64,000 nucleotides of DNA, from contig KV454014.1 of assembly GCA_001661245.1 (NCBI GenBank), positions 545,226-609,225 on the forward strand, read 5' to 3'. How positions within the stretch are numbered: the stretch's first letter is position 1; every line of letters begins with the position of its first letter. Of this stretch, positions 39,103-50,318 are shown one piece after another. The notes beneath the pieces are model-generated. The model worked only from the letters and a program-made list of their open reading frames with translations. It did not search any database and was not told the origin of the DNA. Made by a program: the position numbers and the translations under genes. The DNA comes from Pachysolen tannophilus NRRL Y-2460 (lineage: Eukaryota; Ascomycota; Pichiomycetes; Alaninales; Pachysolenaceae).

Positions 39103-42100
39103 ATGTATATTAAGAAGGTGAGTAGTGAACGCTGTTGGAGTGGTTTTTTTTTTTTTATTTTATTTTCTTTTTTTTTGGTTGCGATCTGTAATCATCTTAT
39201 AGATCTCATGAATCCATGAATCAGTGATGAAAATTTACTAACATTTCTTTTTTTGCTTTATTTCAGATTGTTATTCAAGGTTTTAAAACCTATAAGAACA
39301 CAACCATCATTGATTCGTTTTCTCCTCATTATAATGTTGTTGTTGGTAGAAATGGATCGGGAAAATCAAATTTTTTTGCTGCTATAAGGTTTGTCTTATC
39401 TGACGCCTATACTCACATGACTAGAGAAGAGAGACAAAGTCTTATACATGAAGGATCTGGTACAGTTATGTCAGCATTTGTTGAAATTGTATTTGATAAT
39501 CAAGATAGGAGGTTTCCAATTGATAAAGATGAAGTTATAATAAGAAGAACAATTGGTTTGAAAAAAGATGATTATTCATTGGATCATAAATCAGCAACGC
39601 GGTCAGATATTATGAATTTATTGGAAAGTGCTGGTTTTTCAAAATCAAATCCATATTATATTGTTCCCCAAGGAAGAATTACTACTTTAACAAATGCTAA
39701 GGATCATGAAAGGTTACTGTTGTTAAAAGAAGTTGCAGGAGCTAAGATTTTTGAAGTTAAATTAAAAGAATCATTGAAAGAAATGGATAATTCAAGTAAA
39801 AGGAGAGAAAAAATTGATGAAATGTTATCATTTATTGAAAATAGATTAGAAGATTTAAATTTAGAAAAAAATGATTTAAAAAATTTTGAAAAATTGAAGA
39901 ATTCAAAAAAAATTTTGGAATTTAATTTATTTGATAAAGAATTAACAACATTAAATGATTCAATTGAAGAAATTAATATGAATTATAACAATTTTGTTGA
40001 ATCTACAAATAATTATATTCAAGATTTGACTAAAAGAGAATCTGTTATCAAAAAATTCGATGAATCCATAGTGGTTTTAAATTCAAACAAGAAATTGATT
40101 GAAATTGATAAACAGCAAATTGATTTGTATGTAAATGATTTATTGTCTAAGATTTCAAGTACAAAATTAAAATTAGCAGAATTACTGTCTTCTGGGCATC
40201 TGGATCAATTAAAGATAAATAAGGAAAATTTAGCCAATTTGAATCAAATTATTATTGATAAAGAACTGGAATTGATGTCACTTGATCCTACTGTTGATGA
40301 GTTTCATTCAAGGGAGAATGAATTAAACAAGGTCTTATTAGAACTAAAATCAAGACAAAGACTTTTACTCGCTAAACAAGGTCGTTATGATAAATTTAAA
40401 TCTAAAAAGGAAAGAGATAATTGGTTAAAAAGTGAAATCTCAAAATTACAAAACTCCATTACTTCCAAAAATGAAGATCTCGATTCCTTAAAATCAAATC
40501 ACCAATCGTTAGAACTACAGATAGCACAGGTGGTCCAAGAAACCGAATCCTTGAATGGTAATTTAACCCAAAAGATAACAGATACGAATATAACTTCAAA
40601 AGAATTGTATAGTTTGAAAGAGACATATAACACCTTAATTGATGAAAGGAAATCATTATGGAGAGAAGATTCAAGATTGCGTTCAATTTTATCAAATTAT
40701 CAAAACGAATTAGATCGCTCAAGACAACAAGTAAATGATACCATGGATAGAGCAATGTCTCATGGTTTAGAAGCAGTTAGACGTATTACTGAAAACCTAA
40801 AATTGGATGGTGTTTATGGTCCTTTAGGTGAGTTAATTGAAGTCAGTGAAAAATATAAAACAGCAGTAGAAGTTGTTGGAGGAAATTCTTTGTTCCATAT
40901 AGTTGTTGACAATGATCAGACTGCGACAATAATAATGGATGAATTAATTAGAGAAAAGGCTGGTAGGGTCACTTTCATGCCGTTGAACAGGATTAAATCG
41001 AAACCTGTATCATACCCAGAAGGTGGTGTTGCCGTTCCCTTGATCAAGAAGATTGGGTTTGAACCATTTTTGGAGCCGATCGTTAGACAGGTATTTGGAA
41101 AAACTGTCGTTGTTTACAATTTAGAAAAAGGTGCTGAAATTTCCAAGAATTATAAATTAAATGCTATTACTTTGGATGGTGATAGATGTGATAGAAAGGG
41201 TGTTCTTACGGGTGGTTTTAGAGAGTTTGAGAGATCGCGTTTAGACACTTTGAGACACTACAAAAAATGGAAGAAAGAATTTGATGAAATTGATGAGAAA
41301 TTGCTCGAATTAGAACAGAAACTTAACAGAAAAGATCAAGAAATCAATCTGGTCAATGAGCAAGTAACATTAAAGAGAAAGGCATTTGATGAAAATATTA
41401 ACCTGAGAGAGTCGTTGAAGACAAAAATCCTAGAGTTACAGAATAAAGAACAAAGATTAAAAGAAGAATTGATCAATGATAATACCTTAATTCATTCTTT
41501 AGAGGAGTCGCTAATTTTATTAACCAATGAATTAAAAGAGCATAATTCAGAACTTTCGCAACCGTTTAAGAATTCAGTAACTACGGAGGAGTTGAACGAA
41601 ATGTCTGAATTAAACTCTCACATTTCTAGTGTCGAAAATGAATTGACAGCAGTTACTGATAAACTAAATGAAATTGAATTAGAATCATCGAAGATTACTT
41701 CTGAGCTAAATGATAATCTCAGACCTAGGAAAGAAGAGTTGTTAAAGAAATTAAGCACCAATGATACCGAAAATGATAACGAAGAAAAAGAAAAGCTGCA
41801 AAACTTACTTAATTCTTTGAATAAGGAGCTAGAAGAATTAAACTCCAAGAGTGAAGAACTCAGCAATAGTTTCAATGAAATATGTAACGAGCTAGCTAAA
41901 AATGAAGAGAATTTGAATAAGGCCAATGACTCACAGCGCCTGATTTTGAAGAAATTAGATAATCTTACTAAAAATTCTGAGAAGAGTTTGAATAAAAAAG
42001 CATCCTTATCAGCGAGAAGGGACGAAGTTACAAGAAAGATTAGGGAGTTAGGAATATTACCGGAAGAAGCATTTACAAGCTTTAAAAATGATTCTGCCGA

Positions 42101-42896
42101 ATTCTTGTTGAAGGAATTGAATAGAGTCAACGATAAGTTGAAGAAGTATAATCACATTAATCGAAAGGCCTTGGAGCAGTCTATTACTTTCACAAAACAA
42201 AGAGATGACTTAGTATCGAGAAGAGATGAATTGGACACAGCTAAACAATCTATTGAAGACTTGATAAATGTTTTAGAGCAACGTAAAGATGAAGCCATTA
42301 TCCGAACATTCAAAGAAGTCGGTGAAGGTTTCACAGAAATTTTTGAAAAATTAGTACCACGCGGAACAGGAAAATTAATTATGCAACGTAGAAGCACGCA
42401 TGGTACTTCTGCTGCAACTGCTGATGATAGTGATGTCGAAATGATGGATGATAGTCCGAATGACAACGACTACGATGATTCTTCAAGAAATATGAGAACA
42501 GCTGCTTCTTCTTCTATTGACAATTACATTGGTGTTTCGATAGAAGTCTCATTTAATTCTAAAAATGATGAACAGCAGCGTATTGAACAACTCTCTGGTG
42601 GTCAGAAAACCGTATGTGCCATAGCATTAATTTTAGCAATTCAAAAGTGTGACCCTGCGCCATTTTACCTGTTCGATGAAATAGATGCTGCGTTGGATAC
42701 GCAGTATAGAATTTCTGTTGCAAAGTTAATTAATGAATTAACCGAAGACGGAAAACAATTCATTTGCACCACATTTAGGCCTGAAATGTTAGAGGTTGCT
42801 GATACCTTTTTAGGTGTTATATTTAGTAATAAAGTGAGCACTGTTAGTGAGATTAATAGAGAAGAAGCTTTAGGTTTTATTGAGGGTCAAAGTTGA
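39103..42896 (+). CDS. SMC3: Cohesin ATPase subunit Smc3 (one intron after codon 5)
   Basis: A core subunit of the cohesin ring. Exon 1 is only 39103-39117 (MYIKK) and exon 2 is 39267-42896; splicing gives 1214 residues starting MYIKKIVIQGFKTYKNTT, matching S. cerevisiae MYIKRVIIKGFKTYRNET. Walker A is GRNGSGKSN (about residue 34), and the Eco1-acetylated lysine pair is present in RTIGLKKDDYSL (about K104-K105). The hinge is around 505-670 (VYGPLGELIEVSEKYKTAVE and LNAITLDGDRCDRKGVLTGG). The signature motif is EQLSGGQKTVCAIALILA and Walker B is FYLFDEIDAALD. Long coiled coils fill the rest. It converges on NET1, as in S. cerevisiae. The CTG at 42669 falls on the invariant Leu of Walker B. Confidence 0.95.
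39118..39266 (+). other. SMC3 intron (149 nt)
   Basis: The 5' splice site is GTGAGT, a departure from the usual yeast GTATGT; the branch site is a perfect TACTAAC (39236-39242) and the 3' site is TTTCAG at 39261-39266, 24 bases later. Without splicing, the exon 1 frame reads through the intron and ends at a TGA at 39217-39219, so retention would give a short dead peptide. Confidence 0.92.
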
Positions 42897-43168
42897 AGGA
42901 TTTGTTGTTTTCTGTCTATATTTATTGCATCGCTAGTTTTTATATTTTAAAGTTGCTAGAGATTAAGGTCTATATTGAATTTACTTCTCTGACTTTGACT
43001 TCTAATTTTCGTAACAAATTCAAGGTTTAATTTAATTATTTTAATTAATTTATAACTTCTAAATATGTAGAAACTTCGGGAGCCTTCTACAATACTATAT
43101 AACGTATGCTAATTTTTTTAAACTTATTACATGGATTTTGAGACTGAATCACAACATGAGAGAACAAC

Positions 43169-46100
43169 TTATAACTTCTTCGCATCTTTCATCAAATCCA
43201 TAAATCCACTTTTCCTCCTACGTCTCCGTTCCTTATCAGTTAAATTTCCAACCAAACTATGAGCCAACTTAGCATCTAAAAACTTTTTTGGTCCAGGTTC
43301 AACAAAATCAGAGTCACTCTCGTCTTCAGAATCGGAAGAAGATTCGCTGTCAGAAGATGATGACGATAATGACGAGTCATTTTCATCTGAGCCTGATCCT
43401 GGAGCGGCAATGGTAACTTTTTTAGCTAGACCCGATTTAAAATGAGGTTGCGAAGACGACATTGATGGTGGGGGCTCTTTAACATCAGGTAAACCGCGTT
43501 CAACCAATTCTGATAATGACGGTAAAGAAGATATTCTTAATGGAGAATTCAGATTCTGGGAAGCAAGGACGGCTTCTTTCTCTTCATCTGAAAGTCGTTC
43601 TTGAGACTCATCTTTGTTTTCCTCTTTTTTATTTTGAAAAACGGTCGTAGAGATTCCAGGAGAAACGACTGAGTCGTTTCTTAGCGTATTTTGTTTAGAA
43701 ACTGTTGCTGAAGTATTAGTTTCTTCCTTTGGAAGATTTACAACCCTTGGTTTCTTGGAATTTGAAATTTGACTTGCATCATCTGAGTCTATATCGGATA
43801 CAGAATCAGAATCAGAATCTTCGTCCTCAGAATCTTCTTCTTCTTCTTCACTTGAACTAGAACTCACGTCTGTATCTTCCTTTGATTCGTTTGATTCTTT
43901 TGACTCCAATTTTTCCTGTTCTTGCTTCTTCTCATTTTTTTCAATTTCCTCCTTTGCTGCAATTGTTTTATCCGCTTCAATTATTCCTTTGTTATCATTC
44001 GGCTTGGTATGATGCGTAGGTGACTGCAAAGTATTATCGTCTACCTTCTTTGTTGGATTTTGAACGCGATTTTCAGTAATTTCCACTGCTTCCGGTTTGT
44101 TATTCAGTGGTAACGGCGAGTCAAATGTCAGAAACAAACTTTCTACGTCTATAACAGACTTGTTTGAAAAGAAGGGAGAACTTTTTACCTGGTCAATGAG
44201 ACCAACAGATATTGATTTTCTTCTACTAAGTCTTTTCTTTACATTCAATCTGTCCTTTCTTAATGTTTTTAGTTCTTGCTCCTCTTCAGGATTTAGTTTC
44301 CTGCCTAACTGCGTCAATCTAGAAATATTTTTTTCCACATCATGTTGAGTTGCTATATCGTCCTTATTTTTTTCAACTATATCGAGCAATCTTTGCTCTG
44401 CTTTAAGTATTTCCTGTTTTGCTTTCTCAGCTGATAAACTCTTGTTGTTCGAAGCCCTATTATCTTTAACTGGTGTCTCGATGCTTTGATTTTTATTTCT
44501 TTTCGTGATGGAAGCAACCTTAGCGGCATCTATTCCCTCATCGCTGAAATCGTTATCAACTTCTTTACTTTTACTGGAATCTGAAATTATGTCATTAACT
44601 TTGGTTGCTTCCTTCTGATCTGCGGCGATATTATTAGATCTGCTAACATCATAAACTACATTTTTTATATGCTGAACTTCTTTATCGATACTCACCTCTT
44701 TTGTAGGAGAAGTAGATCCTGACTCTGAGTCTACTTCCGAGTCTGACGCTGATAGATTTTCGTCGCTCGTGTTCTCAGTTTCTGCAAAGCTTTCAGTTGG
44801 ATGGTGATGTATAATCAAATTCTTCTTTGGTATTCCATCAATTTCAGCTTCATGGTTAAGTGAAGTTCCATTGTTGCCATTACGAATATTATTACTTTTG
44901 TAATGTATAGCATTAATGGCTTTCTGAGCTGCTGCTCTTTTAGGCTTTTCCTTTTCATTTTGAGGATTTAATTTTGAAACGTTGGAGAGAGCAGGTGATG
45001 TCAGAGGAGAAACGGAGGAGAGTTTATGAGAAATAGAGTTTCTTTTCACTTTTTGTTGAAATTTTTCGGGCACTTTCATTCCATTTTTAAACATCTTCAT
45101 TATTTCTTCCTTTGTCAATGACTCTTTTTCCAAGTCACCAACTGAAGAATTGCTTTTTCCATCGGAGACTTGCAGATAATCTGATTTTGTTTTCAAATTC
45201 GATTCAACTATAAAAGTTGTTGTTAAATTTGGATTCAGTTTACCACCCGTTTTAATTGCATTATTATCAGAATTGTGATTTGGCGAAGTCTCCAAAGTTT
45301 TCAAAACATGAGTAGTTGACGGTTTTGTATTTGGAGTTTCAGCTAAATTCTTGTTTTTCTTCTCTAAATCATATTTTGTCTTTTTCAATTCCGAATGTGA
45401 AGTCGACGACAGTGAATACGGCGATAATACATCCTTAGTTAAATCATCAGACAGTGACTGATTTTCAGTTTTTTCCTTTGATAAATCTGGTTGATCCTCT
45501 TGAGCTAACATTCCTGAAGTGATTCTCTTGCCGCTTGTTAACGGGGAAGTTAATGAAACATTATTACGATTTTTCCTTGGTTGCAATTTTAAAGGCTCGT
45601 CAACAAGATCAGTTTCTAAGAAATCTGGCGGAGGCAATGAAATATTGGCTCCATCTTGTTCTGCTTCCTCTCCTTCTTCTCCTTCTTCTCCTTCTTCTCT
45701 TTCCTCTCCTTCTTCATTTTCATCCTCTTCTTCTTTTTCATTATCAGTGCTTTGACCATTAATTTCATCAGCTAATGGATGACGCCTTTTATTTGTTCTA
45801 TTAGTATTAATGGTGGTTTCCGGGACATTATGTACAGTTGCATTAGCAACATGATGATCACTACTGCCATTCCCGCTCAGCGTCAATAGCAGTTTCTTCC
45901 AAATTGAACTTGCGCCGCTGTTAATTCTTTGTTTTTTCGTTGGAACTTTTTGACCAGATTCAAAGTATTCAGAGTCGGATTTACGCTTATCGTTCTTATT
46001 GATAAAATCTTCTCCAGGAGCTTTCAAATTCGGAGTTTCTTGATTTTTCAAATCCAAATTTATATTTCTAGATACTGAACCCAATGTAGTATTCCCATTA

Positions 46101-46420
46101 GTTGAGCTATTATAATAATACGAACTTGTATCTGAATATGTAGGAAGCTCATTATTCAAATGAGCCAATACTACATTATCAATGTCAAAAATCTGTGAAA
46201 CTAAATAATCAGGATCTAAATCACATTCATTTATATCCTGCAATTTTTCAATTTCTAAATTGTCAATTGATACAGATTCGCTACTGAAATACAATTTGTT
46301 AATTTTATTCAAAATTTCATTGGCAACTTCTAACAAAGTATTTGAAGCTTTAGTAATTAATAAAATCTTTCTGTAATTACTAAAATCCTTACCTCGGTTC
46401 TGCTGCTGTTGTTGTTGCAA

Positions 46421-46454
<34 letters not shown>

Positions 46455-46723
46455 TGCAGAAAAAAACTATTATTTGTATAGTTATAGCCATAATAGCTAC
46501 TCTGAGGAGGAAACGGATCAAATATCGATGGTGTATTTGGAACTGTCAGCTGTTGGTTTCTAAGTCCTAGTGGATGTGCCGGCGGTAAATATGAATTGAA
46601 AACAGATGGAGCATTATGGGACGACTGTGGAAGCGATAACTGCTGTCGCAGAGATTGGGATTGAAGACTTGTATATGGTGATGAGTTTGACGGCGGAATA
46701 AGAACAACTTGTAATTTAATCAT
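43169..46723 (-). CDS. NET1: Nucleolar RENT-complex protein Net1 (Cfi1)
   Basis: The nucleolar anchor that sequesters the phosphatase Cdc14 until anaphase and supports rDNA silencing and Pol I activity. The 1184-residue chain (S. cerevisiae Net1 1189) begins MIKLQVVLIPPS, the Net1/Tof2 hallmark, and has a folded N-terminal domain (about 115-195: FSNYRKILLITKASNTLLEV, then ECDLDPDYLVSQIFDIDNVV) after a poly-Gln run at about 90-110. The rest is disordered with many S/T-P sites, suited to control by CDK and Polo kinase, and a Ser/Glu/Asp-rich segment at about 950-985. The end is basic (DKERRRRRKSGFMDLMKDAKKL). Its paralogue Tof2 shares the N-terminus, but the convergent SMC3 neighbour matches the NET1 locus. 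Confidence 0.88.
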
Positions 46724-47119
46724 CTCACAAAAATTAATAATAAAAAAAAAATTAAAATGAAAATTAAAATTAAAATGAAAAACTAAAGAAACAATTTAAA
46801 TTATTTTATTTTTTTTTTCCCCTTCAGGGTCTAAAGAAAGACAATTTTCAAGATCAAAAGATTCTTTTTTACTCTAATTTCAATCTTATAAAACAAAAAC
46901 TGATAAGGACAAAAAGACTTGATCTTACGTTCGGTGTATTTTATTTTATTTTATATTTTTTTTTTTTTTTGGGTTTTTTAATACTGTTTACGAGGTTTGA
47001 AAAATTTTTAGTGATAAAATGCTTTTATTGACAAAGTACACGACAATGGGGTTTTTTTATCCATTTCAACCATTTGAACCATCTGGATCAGGAGATGGTT
47101 CAAGAGATGGAGCATCTGT
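46724..47119. promoter_or_regulatory. NET1 promoter region
   Basis: 396 bases between the RAD28 stop and the NET1 start, both on the minus strand. ACACGAC (47037-47043) is GTCGTGT on the coding strand, about 315 bases before NET1. A/T runs lie at 46740-46760 and 46952-46968. Confidence 0.5.
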
Positions 47120-48691
47120 TCAGGAGAATGGATTATGTGCTAGCCTTTTCTTGGCTTCCATTTCATTGTGAATCTGGTCTAGAATGTTTTGTCTTCCATG
47201 TTCTTGATGTTCTTGTTCTTGTTGTTCTTGTTGTATTTTGTCTTTGAGATAATCTATATCATCTATATTTTCACCATATCCAAATTGTGGATATGGTGTA
47301 TTTATTTGAGGACCCCATATTGTTATTTTGCCATCTAATGATCCAGAATAGTATATGCAAGTATTTTTACCGCCATAAACAATTGAAGTAGTTCTTTGAT
47401 TGTTTAAAGCATAACCATTTTTCAATTTTTTCCCTAAAAAATTGCCAATTTCTTGATCATTATTATTATTGTTACCTTTAACTCCATGAGTATTATCTTT
47501 AAAAGTTTTAACATTTGTTTTTCTATTTAACCTATTGATTAGCTTCCCATTTGAAGTGTTAAAAACCAATATTTCTCCATTATCTGAGGGAAACCATAAG
47601 TACTGTTGTTCTGTTTCTATCTTTGGAGACAACAGTAAGGATAAATGTTGTGGATATTGATTTCTTAATAATGGACCAAAATTAATTAATTTATTTACAC
47701 CTCTTTCCTGTTTTAGATCCCATATTTTAATTTTTTCATCATTTCCAAGAGATATTAAATTATCTCCCAGATCATTGAATAATATACTATTTATTGGACC
47801 ATTATGAGCAGTTTTCACTAAATTTGAATAATCATTATCAATATTATATTCCACACCAGATTCTAATCTACGTTTTTTCTGTGGTGAAAAATTCACAGTT
47901 TCCAGTGTATTTGTTGCACCATCAACTCTAAATTGATCCAAGTTACAAACACAACTTTTAGCACGCCTTATATCCCAAATTTTTAATTCTCCATCAACAC
48001 CACCACTTGCTAAAATATTTGGATTTGTAGGTGACCATTTCACTGCCAAGATCTTCCCTCGATGCCCACTTAAAGTATGTGAATTGGATGTAGTCTTTAA
48101 ATCCAATAACCTTATTAATGAAGATTCATTCAGTGATGCAATAAGAGAATGTTCTCCAGTTGATGAAATATCAAAATCATATATTTTTGAAGAAATATCA
48201 AAAGAATACAGTTCTTTAAAATTATTTGTATCCCAAACTTTAATCGTATTATCAAATGAAGATGATATAAATAACCCATTATCCAATGGCCACCATTTTA
48301 TACATGATATTCCAAATTCATGACCCATTCTTCTTGGAATTGAAGCAATCGATTTAATTGTTTTCTTATTAATTTCAATATTTTGAAAATTTTCAACATC
48401 TTTAAAATTTTTAAAAAAATTTCCACCTTCATCAATTGTCTGATTAAGATCCCATAATTTGATTGAAGAATCAGAACCTCCAGATAATATAAACCGATTT
48501 TCTTGTTTATCAATATCTAAAGAATTAATACCACTAGGATGACATCTTTCAGGAAATTTTACTGGATAAAAACTATTTGTTTCTTCTGAAGATAACTCCA
48601 ATAATCTTGAATAAGATAACTCATTTTGAACTCTCAATAAAGATTGCCATGATATATTATTCAATGATCGCTCTAATAATAAAGCTTGCAT
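47120..48691 (-). CDS. RAD28: WD40 repair protein, CSA/ERCC8 homologue Rad28
   Basis: A WD40 protein of the Cockayne syndrome A family, the substrate receptor that targets stalled RNA polymerase II complexes in transcription-coupled repair; S. cerevisiae Rad28 is 506 residues. The 523 residues follow human CSA closely. HPSGINSLDIDKQENRFILS resembles GGGINTLDIEPVEGRYMLS; GGSDSSIKLWDL, ISSSFDNTIKVWDTNNF, LSGHRGKILAVKWSP, GGVDGELKIWDIRRAKSC, AHNGPINSILF and SLGNDEKIKIWDL follow in order, giving seven blades with DWD-type WDIRR. A long N/Q-rich insertion lies near the last blade (about 395-410) and the C-terminus is Gln/Glu-rich. It starts at the first ATG. Confidence 0.88.
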   Translation of the reverse strand: MQALLLERSLNNISWQSLLRVQNELSYSRLLELSSEETNSFYPVKFPERCHPSGINSLDIDKQENRFILSGGSDSSIKLWDLNQTIDEGGNFFKNFKDVENFQNIEINKKTIKSIASIPRRMGHEFGISCIKWWPLDNGLFISSSFDNTIKVWDTNNFKELYSFDISSKIYDFDISSTGEHSLIASLNESSLIRLLDLKTTSNSHTLSGHRGKILAVKWSPTNPNILASGGVDGELKIWDIRRAKSCVCNLDQFRVDGATNTLETVNFSPQKKRRLESGVEYNIDNDYSNLVKTAHNGPINSILFNDLGDNLISLGNDEKIKIWDLKQERGVNKLINFGPLLRNQYPQHLSLLLSPKIETEQQYLWFPSDNGEILVFNTSNGKLINRLNRKTNVKTFKDNTHGVKGNNNNNDQEIGNFLGKKLKNGYALNNQRTTSIVYGGKNTCIYYSGSLDGKITIWGPQINTPYPQFGYGENIDDIDYLKDKIQQEQQEQEHQEHGRQNILDQIHNEMEAKKRLAHNPFS

Positions 48692-49639
48692 TTACTATTT
48701 ATTTCATTACCTATCTTGTTAATAATTATATAATTATTATTACCATATTAACATATTACCGATAACCGATTTCTCTTTTTGGCCTCATCACATACATATA
48801 TATATATATATATATATCATTCTTTATGTCCGCAAAACTTGAAAAAGCCCCGAAAACACACAGAAAACCTTCAAACAGCCCCAAACAAGCAAAACAGTCG
48901 TGTACCATCCCCTTTTCTATTGATATAGAAAATTACAAGTTAAAGTTTTACCAAGATGGGCCGGCCCGCCCGTTTAAAAAAAAAAAAACCAGGCCGAAAA
49001 ACTGACTAGAAAAAAGAAAAAGGAAAAAAAAAAAAAACAGCCTGCGTAAAAAGAGAAAACTCCACAGTAGTTTTCCGTCCGTGATGAGGCATAAGCATAA
49101 ACAAGCATCACGAAAAGAACCATCCATGTTAAATTACTAATACTAGTTAGTGCACAAGCACAAGCACAATAATAAGACTAAAGTATGGTCATAATTATTA
49201 TCATTAAAAACTACAAGATTACAAAATTGAAATTGAAATTGAAATTGAAATGTTAAAAGTTATTAAATATTATTTGAAAAAGTGTAAAGTTAGAATAGGT
49301 TCAAAAAAAAAAAAATAATCGTAAAACAAAAAGATCACACACACTCTTAACTCTTTTGTTATGTCTCATTCTCCCTTTTTGGCAAAAAAAAAAAATAATA
49401 TATATATATATAATAATAAGTTCATAAATATCATTATAAAAGCACATTGTAAATACAAACCCATAGACCCTTTTAGAAACTCTCGCGGTCTGATATAAGC
49501 AAGATTAACCGCCTCTTAAGGAAATTAAAAATTAGAAAAGCAAAGAAAAAATAATAATAATAATAATAATAATACTCCGAATATATTAATGCTGTTTTAT
49601 ACCCGTAGTTCATATAGTTTTTTTTTTTTTTTTTTTTAA
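48692..49639. other. Spacer RAD28/SPT small subunit, with a GC-rich patch
   Basis: 948 bases. (TA)n at 48795-48817 is followed by ACAGCCC (48875-48881), GTCGTGT (48897-48903) and a GC-rich patch GGGCCGGCCCGCCCG (about 48957-48971) that stands out sharply. A 59-codon ATG frame (48826-49005) crosses these motifs; I leave it uncalled. TTAACCGCC is at 49505-49513, a (TAA)n run at 49552-49575, and a T run at 49619-49637. No RNA gene is recognised. Confidence 0.5.
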
Positions 49640-49975
49640 TTAAAATATGCTCATCATCTTAGAACTAACATTGAAATTATCTGTTAATGCTGAAGCTTCA
49701 TTTATCTTTACCCAAACAATTGTTGGTAATCCAAAAGTTGAAAGAAGATTATCGATATAACCTAGAAAGAATTTGAAAACTTGAGTATAATATAAAATAC
49801 TTAAAGTTTTATGCAAAGATCTATAAGATGAATAAACTAGTAATAATAATAATGCCATTGAAATCATATGAAATGCAATTTTTTCACCAGTAGACATCAA
49901 ATTATAAGGTGTCATATAGTAATAATAATCGATTGCCGATTGTAATTTGGCCCTTAAAGTCTTTGGTTTCGACAT
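49640..49975 (-). CDS. Serine palmitoyltransferase small subunit, SPTSSA type
   Basis: A 111-residue membrane protein. The core DYYYYMTPYNLMSTGEKIAF then HMISMALLLLLVYSSYRSLH and ILYYTQVF (about residues 15-67) resembles human SPTSSA (WFYYQYLLVTALYMLEPWERTVF...LHYFEIV): aromatic pairs, Met-x4-E, one hydrophobic span of about 20 residues and a closing aromatic block. This family binds and strongly activates serine palmitoyltransferase, the first enzyme of sphingolipid synthesis, in the ER, and sets acyl-CoA choice. S. cerevisiae uses Tsc3 (80 residues), whose similarity to this family is weak; this gene probably fills the same role. The last 40 residues are an extra C-terminal extension. Identification is by pattern, without a search. 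Confidence 0.65.
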   Translation of the reverse strand: MSKPKTLRAKLQSAIDYYYYMTPYNLMSTGEKIAFHMISMALLLLLVYSSYRSLHKTLSILYYTQVFKFFLGYIDNLLSTFGLPTIVWVKINEASALTDNFNVSSKMMSIF

Positions 49976-50318
49976 CTTAATAATAATTAATTACTCAATT
50001 GATAACTGGATTTTTTTTTTTCTTGTCTCTTGACTGTATATAGTTAAAATAACTAAATTATATATATTTTTTTTTGCAAATAAAAAAAAAAAAATTTAAT
50101 AAATATATATATATATATATTTCTTTAAAAGAGAGAAATTAAAAAAAAATTCATAGCAACGGAGACTTGAATGGTTATTTATATGCAATGATACTGCAAC
50201 AGATTAGGGATAAATAGAGTGCTTTTTCACTATTAAAAAAGAAGAAAAAAAAAAACAGTTCAGAAAAAGAAAAAAGAAAAAAATTCCGGAAATTCCGCCA
50301 AAAAAAAAAAAAATAAAT
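49976..50318. promoter_or_regulatory. Promoter of the SPT small subunit, up to the assembly gap
   Basis: 343 bases of A/T-rich DNA with alternating TA at 50103-50120 and A runs at 50080-50094 and 50244-50255. It ends in the motif that also resumes after the gap (50286-50299). No gene is seen. Confidence 0.5.

Noticed and set aside
39118-39266. Intronic C/D snoRNA in SMC3
   Set aside because: GTGATGA resembles a C box, but no D box CTGA follows before the branch site and there is no terminal stem.
42897-43168. Possible small gene between SMC3 and NET1
   Set aside because: The 272-base convergent spacer has no usable frame and only T-rich 3' end signals.
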